NCBI GenBank assembly: GCA_947496695.1
Contig: CANMEI010000003.1
Span: 346,109-410,108 of the forward strand
Source of the DNA: an uncultured Cellulophaga sp.
GTDB taxonomy: Bacteria; Bacteroidota; Bacteroidia; Flavobacteriales; Flavobacteriaceae
DNA: 64,000 nt
Reading direction: 5' to 3'
Shown: positions 25,353 to 34,947 of the stretch, piece by piece
Position numbering within the stretch: the stretch's first letter is position 1
Layout: each line of letters opens with the position of its first letter
Notes under the pieces: model-generated
The model's input: only the letters and a program-made list of their open reading frames with translations
Told to the model about the DNA's origin: nothing
Database searches by the model: none
Made by a program: the position numbers and the translations under genes

Positions 25353-27014
25353 ATGAAAAAACAATTCATCAAAGTTGTACTCTCTTGCGCTGTAATAGCT
25401 GGCGGATTTAGCAGTTGTAAAAACTCTTCGTCTTCAAAAAATACATCTAGAGCTACAGGTTGGAAAATAAATGCTAAGGAAGGTGGTTTTCAACACAACA
25501 CAGACTATAAGGAACAAGAAACTGCTCCGGGACTTGTATTTGTTGAAGGTGGTACTTTTACAAAAGGGAAAGTACAAGATGATGTTATGCATGACTGGAA
25601 CAACACACCTACACAACAACACGTTCAATCTTTTTACATGGATGAAACTGAGGTTACAAACTCTATGTATTTAGAATACCTAGATTACCTTAAAAGTGTT
25701 TACCCTCCTGAAGACCCAAGATATACTAACATATACACAGGTGCTTTACCAGATACATTAGTATGGAGAAACCGTTTAGGTTTTAATGAAACAATGACTA
25801 ATAACTATTTACGTCATCCAGCATATGCAGAATATCCTGTTGTTGGTGTAAACTGGATTCAAGCGGTACAATTTGCCGAATGGAGAACAGATCGTGTAAA
25901 TGAAATTATGCTTGAAAGAGAAGGTTATATTTCTAGCGAAGCAAAATACAAAGCACTAAATGGTGAGGCTGAAGGTACTTTTAGCACCGAAGCCTACTTA
26001 AACAGGCCAGAATCTGTTTATAATGGTCAAATTGACTCATTACAAGGTAAAATGAAAAAAGATTCTGTATCTAATTTTGCATCAAGAAGCACTGGTATTA
26101 TTTTACCAGAATATAGATTACCAACTGAAACCGAGTGGGAATATGCTGCTGCTGCTCAAGTTGGATCAAGAGAATACAACAATTATAGAGGTAGAAAAAA
26201 ATATCCTTGGGAAGGTGATTATACTAGAAACGGTCAAAGAATTGGTCGTGGTGATCAATTAGCCAACTTTAAACAAGGTAAAGGTGATTATGGCGGAATT
26301 GCAGGTTGGTCTGATGATGGCGCCGATATTACAGCTGAAGTTAAATCATACAAACCTAATGACTTAGGACTATATGAAATGGCTGGTAACGTTGCCGAAT
26401 GGGTTGCTGATGTATACAGACCTATTGTTGATGATGAAGTAAGTGATTTTAACTACTACCGTGGTAATATTTATATGAAAACGGCTATTGGTGAAGATGG
26501 TAAAGTAAATGTTATTAGAGATTCTATTGTTTACGATACATTACCAAACGGAAAAATTGTTGCATTGAACTTACCAGGTGAAATAAAAATGGTTCCTGTT
26601 GATGAAGATGAAACTTATTTAAGAACAAACTTTTCATCTAGTGATAACAGAGGCTACAGAGATGGTGATTCAGGATCTTCTAGATTCTATGATCAATTTA
26701 ATGAAGATGAAGATGAAGAAAACAAAAAGAAGATGTACAATTCTCCAAAACATTCAGTAGTAAAAGATTCTATGGGTGTTGTTGATAGACAGTATGACAA
26801 ATCTAACTATAGAACTTCATTAATTAATAATGAAGTAAGAGTTTACAAAGGTGGTTCTTGGAGAGACAGAGCTTATTGGATGGATCCAGCTCAACGTAGA
26901 TTCTTACCAGAGTATATGGCAACAGACTACATTGGATTTAGATGTGCAATGTCTAGAGTTGGCTCAAAATCTAAAACAAAAAACAAAACTGTTAGAGGCA
27001 AAAAAGTAAGATAA
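25353..27014 (+). CDS. gldJ: Gliding motility lipoprotein GldJ
   Basis: The 553-residue protein has a lipoprotein signal (FSSC, Cys22). It has an FGE-sulfatase-like fold (EGGTFTKG, MDETEVTNSMYLEYL, YRLPTETEWEYAAAA, YEMAGNVAEWVADVY, VYKGGSWRDRAYWMDP, IGFRCAMSR) with a long insertion around 350-475. In Flavobacterium johnsoniae GldJ is needed for gliding and for a stable T9SS motor, where it joins the GldK/GldN ring region. The formylglycine-generating Cys pair is not retained, so the fold is structural. murF follows on the same strand, but a strong terminator separates them. gldJ next to murF is conserved in flavobacteria. Confidence 0.95.
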   Translation: MKKQFIKVVLSCAVIAGGFSSCKNSSSSKNTSRATGWKINAKEGGFQHNTDYKEQETAPGLVFVEGGTFTKGKVQDDVMHDWNNTPTQQHVQSFYMDETEVTNSMYLEYLDYLKSVYPPEDPRYTNIYTGALPDTLVWRNRLGFNETMTNNYLRHPAYAEYPVVGVNWIQAVQFAEWRTDRVNEIMLEREGYISSEAKYKALNGEAEGTFSTEAYLNRPESVYNGQIDSLQGKMKKDSVSNFASRSTGIILPEYRLPTETEWEYAAAAQVGSREYNNYRGRKKYPWEGDYTRNGQRIGRGDQLANFKQGKGDYGGIAGWSDDGADITAEVKSYKPNDLGLYEMAGNVAEWVADVYRPIVDDEVSDFNYYRGNIYMKTAIGEDGKVNVIRDSIVYDTLPNGKIVALNLPGEIKMVPVDEDETYLRTNFSSSDNRGYRDGDSGSSRFYDQFNEDEDEENKKKMYNSPKHSVVKDSMGVVDRQYDKSNYRTSLINNEVRVYKGGSWRDRAYWMDPAQRRFLPEYMATDYIGFRCAMSRVGSKSKTKNKTVRGKKVR

Positions 27015-27036
27015 CAGTTAATAAATAAAAATTATT

Positions 27037-27069
27037 AAAAGTCCTGATGCTAGCATCAGGACTTTTTTT
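27037..27069 (+). terminator. Intrinsic terminator after gldJ
   Basis: A 30-bp perfect palindrome (27037-27066; arm core AGTCCTGATGC) is followed by T residues to 27069. It starts 22 bp after the gldJ stop and covers the upstream alternative murF start, which supports the ATG at 27083 for murF. Confidence 0.85.
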
Positions 27070-27082
27070 ATACTTTAGTTTT

Positions 27083-28357
27083 ATGAAAATAGAGCAACTA
27101 CATAAACTGTTTTTACAGTTCCCTACAATTTGTACAGATACCAGAAAAATAACTCCACAATGTATTTTCTTCGCCTTAAAGGGTGAGAATTTTGATGGAA
27201 ACACATATGCTAATCAAGCATTAGCAAAAGGTGCCAAATATGCCGTTGTTGATGACAAAGAATACACCAATACAGAAAATATACTATTAGTTACTAATGT
27301 TTTAGCAACATTACAAAAACTAGCTAACTATCACAGAAAGCAATATACAGCAAAGGTTATAGGACTAACTGGAAGTAACGGAAAAACAACCACAAAAGAA
27401 CTTATTAATTCTGTTTTATCTACCAGCTACAAAACTATCGCCACACTTGGAAACCTTAATAATCACATAGGCGTTCCATTAACACTTTTATCAATTAAAG
27501 AAGACACCGAGGTTGCAATAGTTGAAATGGGTGCTAACCATCAAAAAGAAATACAGTTCTTATGCAACATTGCCGAGCCTGATTTCGGCTACATCACTAA
27601 TTTCGGCAAAGCTCACCTAGAAGGTTTTGGTAGTGAAGAAGGTGTAGTTAAAGGTAAAAGTGAACTCTATGATTTTCTTATAAAAAAAGATAAATCTATT
27701 TTTTTCAATGCTGATGACACTATTCAATCAGATAAATTAAAAAGCTATACTAAAAAGTATGGTTTTAGTGAAACAAATTCAAAATTTTTCCAAATAAAAC
27801 TTCAAAAAGCAGATCCTTTTGTAACAATCAAGGTAGAAGATCAAAAAATAACTTCAAAATTAATTGGAGCTTATAACTTTATAAACTGCAGTGCCGCAAT
27901 TATTATTGGGAAATATTTTAATGTAACATTAGATAATATTAAAAAAGGTATTGAAAACTACACCCCTAACAACAATCGCTCTCAGATTATTAATAAAAAC
28001 GGTCATAAAATAATTTTAGATGCCTATAATGCCAACCCAAGTAGCATGACTGTTGCTTTAGAAAATTTTAAAAACCTAAATGCTACTTCAAAAATTATTT
28101 TTTTGGGCGACATGTTTGAACTCGGAAATGTTGCTAAAATTGAACATCAAGGTATTGCTGATTTAGCTAGCTCAATGAATTTCAATAAAACATTTTTAAT
28201 AGGTAAAAATTTCAGTAATACAAATACTAAAGAGAAAACATTCAATTCTTTTGATAACGTAGCCACCTATTTAAAAAATGAAAAAATACCCAAGAGCACT
28301 ATACTGATAAAAGGTTCTCGAGGCATGGCTTTAGAGAGAATCTTAGATCTACTTTAA
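27083..28357 (+). CDS. murF: UDP-N-acetylmuramoyl-tripeptide--D-alanyl-D-alanine ligase
   Basis: The start is MKIEQLHKLFL at 27083; an ATG 36 bp upstream lies in the gldJ terminator. The 424-residue enzyme adds D-Ala-D-Ala to the peptidoglycan precursor in the cytoplasm. It has the N-terminal substrate-binding domain (DTRKITPQCIFFALKGENFD), the ATP loop GLTGSNGKTTTKELI, the VEMGANHQKEI segment, and late motifs DAYNANPSSM and LGDMFELG. MurF members are usually about 420-460 residues. It converges on the SDR gene with 5 bp between stops. Confidence 0.95.
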   Translation: MKIEQLHKLFLQFPTICTDTRKITPQCIFFALKGENFDGNTYANQALAKGAKYAVVDDKEYTNTENILLVTNVLATLQKLANYHRKQYTAKVIGLTGSNGKTTTKELINSVLSTSYKTIATLGNLNNHIGVPLTLLSIKEDTEVAIVEMGANHQKEIQFLCNIAEPDFGYITNFGKAHLEGFGSEEGVVKGKSELYDFLIKKDKSIFFNADDTIQSDKLKSYTKKYGFSETNSKFFQIKLQKADPFVTIKVEDQKITSKLIGAYNFINCSAAIIIGKYFNVTLDNIKKGIENYTPNNNRSQIINKNGHKIILDAYNANPSSMTVALENFKNLNATSKIIFLGDMFELGNVAKIEHQGIADLASSMNFNKTFLIGKNFSNTNTKEKTFNSFDNVATYLKNEKIPKSTILIKGSRGMALERILDLL

Positions 28358-28362
28358 AACTT

Positions 28363-29100
28363 TTAAACTATAGCCCCATTAATTGGTATTATTTGTCCAG
28401 AAATCCATTTAGAATCATCTGAAGCCAAAAATAAAACAACATTTGCAATATCACCAGGCTCTCCAATACGGTTAAAAGCACTCATAGATTTTAACTTATT
28501 AATAAAATCTTCAGATTTATCTTTATTAAAAAGCTCAGTATCAACAGGACCTGGTGCTATTGCATTTACCGACACATTTCTACCAATCTCTTTTGAAAAA
28601 ACTCTTGTCATTTGTTCAACCGCAGCTTTTGAAGATGAATATAAAGCATATTTAGGAAGCATCATTTTAACCGTGCTCGACGAAACATTTATTATACTAC
28701 CACCATCTGACAACTTTAAATAAGCTTCTTTCATTGTATTATACACCCCTTTTACATGTATATCAAATACTTTATTAAAATCTCCTTCTGTAGTTTCTGA
28801 CAATAATTTCATATCCATTACCCCTGCGTTATTTATTAAAACATCAACCTTTCCAAAACAGCCAATTGTTTCATTAAAAAGTTTTTCCACATCTGCTTTC
28901 TGACTCACATCCGCCTTTACCGCAATAGCACTACCATTATTACTTTTTATCTCAGAAACAATACTTTCTGCCTCCTTTTCACTAGATGAATAATTCACCA
29001 CCACTTTCGCCTCATGAGCCGCTAAAAGTAAAACGATAGCCTCGCCAATGCCACGGGAAGCACCTGTAACTATCACTACCTTACCTTTCAATTTATACAT
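28363..29100 (-). CDS. Short-chain dehydrogenase/reductase (FabG-like)
   Basis: This 245-residue classical SDR has TGASRGIGEAIV near residue 13, NNAGVMD, the catalytic Ser in NVSSSTVKM and Y-x3-K in ALYSSSKAAV, and ends with the SGQIIPINGA motif typical of FabG-like enzymes. Ser/Ser after the second strand (NYSSSEKEA) suggests NADP use. The upstream DoxX gene ends 7 bp before its start, so they are one transcription unit. Substrate unknown; it is more likely a catabolic or detoxifying oxidoreductase than the housekeeping FabG, given its neighbour. Confidence 0.88.
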   Translation of the reverse strand: MYKLKGKVVIVTGASRGIGEAIVLLLAAHEAKVVVNYSSSEKEAESIVSEIKSNNGSAIAVKADVSQKADVEKLFNETIGCFGKVDVLINNAGVMDMKLLSETTEGDFNKVFDIHVKGVYNTMKEAYLKLSDGGSIINVSSSTVKMMLPKYALYSSSKAAVEQMTRVFSKEIGRNVSVNAIAPGPVDTELFNKDKSEDFINKLKSMSAFNRIGEPGDIANVVLFLASDDSKWISGQIIPINGAIV

Positions 29101-29107
29101 ATGTTTT

Positions 29108-29521
29108 TTAAATTTTAGATAGATTATTTAATTTATTATCTAAAGCCAAATAATTATAATTAATTGTAACTAATAAACCAGAAAATATTAATGTATGAAT
29201 TAACTGAGAATCAATAATGCCCCAATTCTCTATCATTGTACTTCCAAACACTAAAGTTATCATTAAAACACAACCTATTACTAAAGCTTGTTTTGTAAAT
29301 AAACCCACTATAAGCATAACACCTATTACAAATTCAACTACCGGAATACTATACGCAAATGGAATAGTTAACACTTCAGGAAGAATAGAATTTTTAAAAC
29401 TACCAACTATATGCTCGACAAAAACAGATAACTTAGGCAACCTAACCAACCCATGTCCAAACATACTCACTCCAATTGATAGCCTAACTAATAAATAAGC
29501 TAAATTGTATTGTTTTACCAT
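29108..29521 (-). CDS. DoxX-family small membrane protein
   Basis: This 137-residue protein has four membrane helices and DoxX family features: LLVRLSIGVSMFGHGLVRLP at residues 10-29 and SIPVVEFVIGVMLIVGLFTK at 70-90. DoxX-like proteins are quinone-linked or redox-associated membrane proteins of mostly unclear role. It is first in an operon with an SDR gene 7 bp downstream, a pairing that suggests a small redox module. Confidence 0.85.
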   Translation of the reverse strand: MVKQYNLAYLLVRLSIGVSMFGHGLVRLPKLSVFVEHIVGSFKNSILPEVLTIPFAYSIPVVEFVIGVMLIVGLFTKQALVIGCVLMITLVFGSTMIENWGIIDSQLIHTLIFSGLLVTINYNYLALDNKLNNLSKI

Positions 29522-29617
29522 AATTTTTATTCCTAAAATTAAAGTGTCAAACCTAATTAGCTAGCCAATAAATTGTTAAAAAAGTTGCGAAAAATATTTA
29601 AGAAATATTTTTAAACC

Positions 29618-29649
29618 AAAAAAGACTTTCAAATTAATGAAAGTCTTTT
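29618..29649 (-). terminator. Intrinsic terminator of tRNA-Val
   Basis: GACTTTCA/TGAAAGTC arms (29624-29631 and 29638-29645), extended by A/T pairs to 12 bp, have a 6-nt loop and a minus-strand T-run at 29618-29623. It lies 8 bp past the tRNA 3' end. Confidence 0.8.
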
Positions 29650-29656
29650 GTTACTG

Positions 29657-29731
29657 TGGGCCCTACTGGATTCGAACCAGTGACCCCCTGCTTGTAAGGC
29701 AGGTGCTCTAAACCAACTGAGCTAAGAGCCC
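29657..29731 (-). tRNA. tRNA-Val (anticodon UAC)
   Basis: A 75-nt cloverleaf reads on the minus strand. The acceptor stem GGGCTCT pairs with AGGGCCC (one G-U), the D arm is GCTC/GAGC, the anticodon stem CCTGC/GCAGG encloses CTTACAA with anticodon TAC (29694-29696 on plus as gta), and the T arm ACTGG/CCAGT encloses TTCGAAT. The discriminator base is A and CCA is not encoded. It has its own promoter and terminator, so it is a single-gene unit. Confidence 0.97.
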
Positions 29732-29762
29732 TAATCGCTAACGTTGTTTTGCTAAGCGAGTG

Positions 29763-29793
29763 CAAATATATAACTGTTTTTCTTTTCTCCAAA
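29763..29793 (-). promoter_or_regulatory. Consensus Bacteroidota promoter of tRNA-Val
   Basis: On the minus strand TTTG (29790-29793) is followed after exactly 19 nt by TATATTTG (29763-29770), matching the TTTG-N19-TAnnTTTG pattern of the Bacteroidota housekeeping sigma factor. Transcription would begin near 29757, about 26 nt before the mature tRNA. Confidence 0.75.
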
Positions 29794-29811
29794 ATAAAAA
29801 ACAATATTTTT

Positions 29812-31023
29812 TTAAATAATTTCTGCTACTACAAAAGTACTTCCTCCAACGTAGATAAAGTCTCTAGAATTAGAAATTTTATTAGCAGCATTAAAAGCTT
29901 CATTTACAGAATCATAAGCAACACCACTAAGGCCATGCGCTATACTTTTACTTTTTAAAAGATTAACATTTAAGCCTCTTTCAATAGATGGCGAACAAAA
30001 ATAATAAATTGCATTTTTTGGCAATAATGGCAAAACAGCATCTAAATTTTTATCTTTAACAAAACCAAGCACCATATGTAATTGATCAAAATCTTGTTTT
30101 TCTATTTGCTCAAGAACCAATTTTATACCTTCTACATTGTGTGCTGTATCACAAACAACCATAGGTTTTTTTGACAACACTTGCCAGCGTCCTAGCAACC
30201 CTGTATTATCTACAACATTCAATAAGCCTGTTTTAATATGTTTTTTATACACATTAAACGAACGGAGTTGTTTAATAACCTCTATAACGCCATTTATATT
30301 TTTATACTGATAAGAACCTAACAAAGAAGTTTTAAATACATCTAAAACCTCAACATCCGCATAGCTAATTAAAGTTCCTTTACTTTTAGCTACCCGATTA
30401 AAAACTGGTGTTGTCTCTCCCTGAGTTTCACTTATCACAACTGGAATATTATTTTTAATAATCCCTGCTTTCTCTTCTGCAATTTTCTCAAGAGTATCGC
30501 CTAGCATATCAACATGATCTAAACCTATATTAGTAATCAATGATACCTCTGGCGTAATAATATTTGTAGAATCTAAGCGACCTCCTAAACCAACTTCGAC
30601 AATTGCAATATCTACTCTTTGATTTGCAAAATAATCAAAAGCCATACCCACCGTCATTTCAAAAAATGAAAGTTGATGCATTTTAAAATAATTAATATTA
30701 TTTTCAATGAAATTAACCACTTCATTTTCTGAAATAGGTTTTCCATTTATTTTGATTCTTTCTCTAAAATCTTTTAAATGTGGAGAAGTATACAGTCCAA
30801 CCTTATAACCTGCTTCTTGCAAAATAGAGGCAAGCATATGACTACTAGAACCCTTTCCGTTAGTTCCAGCTACATGAATACTCTTAAATTTCTTATGAGG
30901 ATTACCTAAAAATTTCGAAAGGTTAATAATTGCATCTAATTTTCCTGAATGAGCTATTTTACCCTTTTGTTGGTACATAGGCAATTGCACAAACATCCAA
31001 TCTAAAACCTCCTGGTAAGTCAT
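29812..31023 (-). CDS. folC: Bifunctional folylpolyglutamate synthase / dihydrofolate synthase
   Basis: This 403-residue Mur-ligase-like enzyme adds glutamate to dihydropteroate and to folates in the cytoplasm. It has the ATP loop VAGTNGKGSSSHMLASIL (about residues 51-68), YTSPHLKDFRERI, the FFEMTVGMAFDYF helix and VEVGLGGRLDSTNI with the following TNIGLDHVDMLG. Length fits the family. It is the last gene after exbB-exbD-tonB, 3 bp from tonB, and so likely co-transcribed. This folC-tonB adjacency recurs in Flavobacteriaceae. Confidence 0.94.
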   Translation of the reverse strand: MTYQEVLDWMFVQLPMYQQKGKIAHSGKLDAIINLSKFLGNPHKKFKSIHVAGTNGKGSSSHMLASILQEAGYKVGLYTSPHLKDFRERIKINGKPISENEVVNFIENNINYFKMHQLSFFEMTVGMAFDYFANQRVDIAIVEVGLGGRLDSTNIITPEVSLITNIGLDHVDMLGDTLEKIAEEKAGIIKNNIPVVISETQGETTPVFNRVAKSKGTLISYADVEVLDVFKTSLLGSYQYKNINGVIEVIKQLRSFNVYKKHIKTGLLNVVDNTGLLGRWQVLSKKPMVVCDTAHNVEGIKLVLEQIEKQDFDQLHMVLGFVKDKNLDAVLPLLPKNAIYYFCSPSIERGLNVNLLKSKSIAHGLSGVAYDSVNEAFNAANKISNSRDFIYVGGSTFVVAEII

Positions 31024-31026
31024 TAC

Positions 31027-31917
31027 TTATTCTCGTAGTTTGAAATTGACCACCACAAAACCTACTTGTTGACTTGGTGCATTTGAATCTGATTTCCATT
31101 GATGAGAACGCGCAGTTAATTCTGCTGGTTTCAGCAAACAAGGGCTTGTATTTGTAGTACCTTTAACTCCTGGTGTAGCTTTAATAACCTTTCCATTCCT
31201 ATCTACTACAATTTGTACTACCACTCTACCTTCTTCATTGCAATCTTGCTTAACAGCACTACTCTTAGCCAATGTACGTCCATTTAAACCATAACCACCT
31301 GTTCCACCACTACCCGAACCTGGAGCACCGTAATATGTAGTAGAGTAAGGGTTCCCATTGGGATCGCCTTTATCTCCTGCTTTATTCGAATCATTACCTT
31401 CACTACCAGAAGCTGTCCCATTAGATTTATTAAGTCCACCCATAAGCTCATCAAGCTTTTTCTTCTTAGCATTTTTTTCTCTTTGAGCTTTCTCTTGAGC
31501 TTCCTTTTTTTCTTTAGCAATTTTATCTGCCTTTGCTTTTGCAGCTTTTTCTACCGCTTCTGCTTTACGCTTAGCTTCTTGTTGTTTTTTAATGACAACA
31601 GACTCTTCGCTGTCTTGTGTTACGACCTCTTCTGCCACTTCACTTGAAGATGCTGACTCAGGAACAACTTCTTCAATTTCTTCTTGTTGTACAGGCAGAG
31701 TAATAGGCTTATTCAATGGCTCAGATCTTATTTTCTGAGTTGGTTGAATATTACCACTCCCATAATCTGTAGTACCAAAATTTATAGAAATACCATTTTC
31801 TTCAGGTGGATCTAAATAAGTAAGCCCCACATAAAACAACAATACCAGAAGTGCACTTAACAAAATTGTTGTAAGTGTGAATGATTTTTTCTTATGTTTC
31901 GTGTCTAATATTGACAT
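31027..31917 (-). CDS. tonB: TonB-type energy transducer
   Basis: The 296-residue protein has an N-terminal membrane anchor at about 15-32 (LTTILLSALLVLLFYVGLTY), a Pro-poor but Lys/Glu/Ala-rich helical spacer at 105-155 that crosses the periplasm, a Gly-rich segment (200-215), and a C-terminal TonB domain (EEGRVVVQIVVDRNGKV, then VVVNFKLRE). It transmits the proton motive force from ExbB/ExbD to TonB-dependent receptors such as the SusC homologue in this window. Its ATG overlaps the exbD stop (TAATG at 31915-31919 on minus). The spacer is longer than in E. coli TonB and lacks its Pro-rich repeats. Confidence 0.9.
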   Translation of the reverse strand: MSILDTKHKKKSFTLTTILLSALLVLLFYVGLTYLDPPEENGISINFGTTDYGSGNIQPTQKIRSEPLNKPITLPVQQEEIEEVVPESASSSEVAEEVVTQDSEESVVIKKQQEAKRKAEAVEKAAKAKADKIAKEKKEAQEKAQREKNAKKKKLDELMGGLNKSNGTASGSEGNDSNKAGDKGDPNGNPYSTTYYGAPGSGSGGTGGYGLNGRTLAKSSAVKQDCNEEGRVVVQIVVDRNGKVIKATPGVKGTTNTSPCLLKPAELTARSHQWKSDSNAPSQQVGFVVVNFKLRE

Positions 31918-32303
31918 TAATTAGGGCGCACAGCCAAAATTACCTTATAACTATTCTTATTCGCAATATCCATAACACGTACTGCTTCTTTTATAGCAAC
32001 ACTTTCTTCTGCTCTAAGAATAATTGTAGGGCTCTCTTGTCCTTCAAGTGCTTTTTTTAATTCAATTTCAATGTATTCTCCGTTAATCTTCTCACTATTT
32101 ACGAAGTATTCTAAATTTTTATTTATACTAACTGATACGTTTTGCGTATTCGTTGATTTACCTTTTGCTTTTGGTAATAAAAGATCTAATGCGTTTGGCG
32201 AATTCGAAGTTAGCATGAAAAATACTAATAACAGAAAAACAATATCTGTCATTGAAGACATGCTAAAATCTGGACTTACTTTATTTCTACCTTTTAGTTT
32301 CAT
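31917..32303 (-). CDS. exbD: ExbD/TolR biopolymer transport protein
   Basis: This 128-residue protein has a short cytoplasmic N-terminus, one membrane helix (MTDIVFLLLVFFMLTSN at about 17-33) carrying the conserved Asp of the proton pathway (D19 in SMTDIVFLLL), and a periplasmic domain. It works with ExbB as the motor for TonB. Its start is 11 bp after the exbB stop and its stop overlaps the tonB ATG. Only one ExbD is present, whereas some Bacteroidota operons have two. Confidence 0.93.
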   Translation of the reverse strand: MKLKGRNKVSPDFSMSSMTDIVFLLLVFFMLTSNSPNALDLLLPKAKGKSTNTQNVSVSINKNLEYFVNSEKINGEYIEIELKKALEGQESPTIILRAEESVAIKEAVRVMDIANKNSYKVILAVRPN

Positions 32304-32314
32304 AGCTAGAAATA

Positions 32315-33007
32315 TTAAAGAGGTTCATTTAATAAATCTAAGAAATCAACAGCATTAGCTTCCATCTTATGAACAACCTTATCTGTACGGTTTACCAAGT
32401 GATTATATCCTATATAAGCAATAATACCTACTACTAAACCTGCTACAGTAGTACTCATAGCCGTATAAATACCAGATGCTAATGATCCCATTTCTGCCTG
32501 ACCACCACTAGAGGCCATTTCATGAAAAGCAAGAATCATACCAATAACAGTTCCTAAAAAACCAATCATTGGTGCTGCACCAGCTACTGTTGCTAATATA
32601 CTCACATTCTTTTCAAGTTTATAAACCTCAAGCGTACCCGCATTTTCAATAGCCTTATTAATATCCTCTAAAGGCTTTCCTATTCTGGAAATTCCTTTTT
32701 CAGTCAAACGAGCTACAGGAGAATCTGTTTGAGCACAAAGAATCTTCGCAGCATCTAATTTACCATTTGTAACATGATCTTTAATTTGATTCATAAAGTT
32801 CTTATCTATTTTAGAAGCCGCTTTTATCGCGAAAATTCGTTCAAAATAGATATATAAAGCTACAAATAGCATTATAAATAAAACTAAAATAATAATAATA
32901 CTACCCGCACCACCATCTACAATCAAATCAATGATTGAAAGAGTTTTTTCTTCAGGCAAAACCTCTCCAATTTGAGCCTCTTCTACAAGATCTTGAAACA
33001 ATAACAT
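32315..33007 (-). CDS. exbB: ExbB/MotA/TolQ proton channel protein
   Basis: This 230-residue protein has three membrane segments: about 31-55 (GAGSIIIILVLFIMLFVALYI), 130-155 (ATVAGAAPMIGFLGTVIGMI) and 170-200 (GIYTAMSTTVAGLVVGIIAYI). The Gly-rich TIGMI region and the TAMSTTVAGL helix, with its conserved Thr, are typical of ExbB. It forms the pentameric motor around ExbD in the inner membrane. It is the first of exbB-exbD-tonB-folC; nhaB lies 51 bp upstream and may be co-transcribed. Confidence 0.93.
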   Translation of the reverse strand: MLLFQDLVEEAQIGEVLPEEKTLSIIDLIVDGGAGSIIIILVLFIMLFVALYIYFERIFAIKAASKIDKNFMNQIKDHVTNGKLDAAKILCAQTDSPVARLTEKGISRIGKPLEDINKAIENAGTLEVYKLEKNVSILATVAGAAPMIGFLGTVIGMILAFHEMASSGGQAEMGSLASGIYTAMSTTVAGLVVGIIAYIGYNHLVNRTDKVVHKMEANAVDFLDLLNEPL

Positions 33008-33057
33008 ATAATTCTCCTATTTTAAGTTGCCTATATAACGCTGTTTTTTTTAGAAAA

Positions 33058-34530
33058 TTATACTAAAACTAATTTAACCATTAAATATCCTAAACCACCT
33101 AAAACAATAGTATATGGTAATGCCATTTTTACCATTTTACCATATGATAAATTAATCAATGGTGCTAATGATGACGTTAATAAGAATAAAAATGCCGCTT
33201 GTCCATTTGGTGTAGCTACACTTGGCAAATTAGTACCTGTATTTATAGCAATTGCTAATTTTTCAAAATGCTCTCTATCTATTGCTCCACTTTTAAATGC
33301 TGCTTGCACCTCACCTATATAAACAGTAGCCACAAATACATTATCACTTATTGCAGATAATAGCCCGTTTGCTATATAAAACAATCCTGGCTGTGTTTCT
33401 GGGTTTTGCTCTAGCGCCCAGTGAATTATTGGACTAAACAAATGTTGATCATGAATCATTGCCACTATAACAAAGAATACAACCAACAAACCTGTAAATG
33501 GCAAAGCCTCCTCAAAAGCATGACCTAAATTATGCTCATCAATAATACCCATAAATGCGGTTTGTATTATTATAAGAGCAAGACCAATAAAGCCAACTGG
33601 CGCAACATGAAGAGCTAAACTTGCTATTAATAAAACTGCAGCAACAGCTTGAACTATTAAAGCATATTTCTCTTTATCTGTTCTTTTAGAATCTTCCTCA
33701 ATAGTATACTTCTCAATAATATTTGCAACTACTGGCGGCAATTTATCTCCAAAACCAAACCAACCTGTTAATTCTAATACTACCGTTGTTATTAAACCTC
33801 CAATTAAAACTGGAATTGTAATTGGTGCCATTTTTAAGAAAAAATCAATAAAATCCCATTCTAATCTTTCTCCAATTAATAAATTCTGAGGCTCACCTAC
33901 TAATGTACAAACCCCACCTAATGCCGTACCTACAACACCATGCATGATTAAACTACGTAAAAAACTACGAAATTGCTCTAATGTTTCACCACTTAATTCT
34001 TTTCTATCAACTACTCCAGACTCATCGTAATCAGAATCACTTGAATGTATTTTGTGATATACACCATAAAATCCCACAGCAACACTAATCAATACAGCTG
34101 TTACTGTTAATGCATCTAAAAAGGCAGATAACACTGCTGAAAGAATCACAAATAGTAATGACAAAACTACTTTTGACTTAATTTTAGTAAATACTTTACT
34201 AAAAATATACATTAACAATGGCTTCATAAAATAAATACCAGCAACCATGAATACTAATAAAAGCACCACTTCAAGATTTTGATCTACTTCATGATAAGCA
34301 TTTTCCGGACTTGTTAGACCTAAAAGAAAAACTTCTATAGCTAATAGTCCGCCAGATTGTAGTGGATAACATTTTAACGCCATAGCTAGAGTGAATATAA
34401 ATTCACCTATAAACAACCAAGAGGTTACAGTTTTACCCAAAACAAACAATGAAAAAACATTGAATATTAAAAAACTAATTATGGTTAACTTAAACCACTT
34501 TGGACTGTTGCCTAAAAAATACTTTAACAT
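33058..34530 (-). CDS. nhaB: Sodium/proton antiporter NhaB
   Basis: This 490-residue inner-membrane protein has about 12 membrane segments. It fits NhaB: N-terminal [20 protein letters not shown], the [21 protein letters not shown] segment, [16 protein letters not shown], and the late [14 protein letters not shown] and [20 protein letters not shown] motifs. NhaB exports sodium in exchange for protons, suiting a marine lifestyle. A 51-bp gap separates it from exbB downstream. Confidence 0.92.
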   Translation of the reverse strand: MLKYFLGNSPKWFKLTIISFLIFNVFSLFVLGKTVTSWLFIGEFIFTLAMALKCYPLQSGGLLAIEVFLLGLTSPENAYHEVDQNLEVVLLLVFMVAGIYFMKPLLMYIFSKVFTKIKSKVVLSLLFVILSAVLSAFLDALTVTAVLISVAVGFYGVYHKIHSSDSDYDESGVVDRKELSGETLEQFRSFLRSLIMHGVVGTALGGVCTLVGEPQNLLIGERLEWDFIDFFLKMAPITIPVLIGGLITTVVLELTGWFGFGDKLPPVVANIIEKYTIEEDSKRTDKEKYALIVQAVAAVLLIASLALHVAPVGFIGLALIIIQTAFMGIIDEHNLGHAFEEALPFTGLLVVFFVIVAMIHDQHLFSPIIHWALEQNPETQPGLFYIANGLLSAISDNVFVATVYIGEVQAAFKSGAIDREHFEKLAIAINTGTNLPSVATPNGQAAFLFLLTSSLAPLINLSYGKMVKMALPYTIVLGGLGYLMVKLVLV

Positions 34531-34947
34531 ATGTGTTTATTTTAAATTAATTGTTTAAATACGATTTTAAATCGCAATTTTCAAATGTTCAGTTGTTGAA
34601 TTTTGTCCAAATATATTTAAAATTGTTCTCTAAATTGATATTGAGCTATCATTAAATATTAATTCATTAATCACTAATACCTAAACCTTAACAAAACAAA
34701 CAAAAAGCTTTTATATTCACTGATAGTACTAAAACCAGAAATCAAATTTCAAAAGACTAAACGAACAAGATTCATCTAGCAAATATAAAAATATTGTGAG
34801 CACCTAATTAAAGTAAATATCAATATTTAAGATTTTAACTAAACAAAATAACACATTAGTAAATTCTCTAAATTAAATAGTAAATTTTACAACAAAAGCA
34901 ATAATTAGCTATATTTGATAGAGTTTTTTAATTAAACTGTAATCAAT
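34531..34947. other. Divergent intergenic region between nhaB and acyl-CoA dehydrogenase
   Basis: This 417-bp AT-rich spacer carries divergent promoters. On minus a TATATTTG -7 element occurs at 34608-34615 (leader about 78 nt for nhaB). A short palindrome, CGATTTTAAATCG (34562-34574), lies in the predicted nhaB leader. On plus the acyl-CoA dehydrogenase -7 element is at 34910-34917. No ORF or RNA gene was recognised in the rest. Confidence 0.5.
34910..34917 (+). promoter_or_regulatory. Candidate -7 element for the acyl-CoA dehydrogenase
   Basis: TATATTTG fits TAnnTTTG and lies 30 bp before the ATG. A weak TTTT -33 element lies 21 nt upstream at 34885-34888. Confidence 0.45.
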
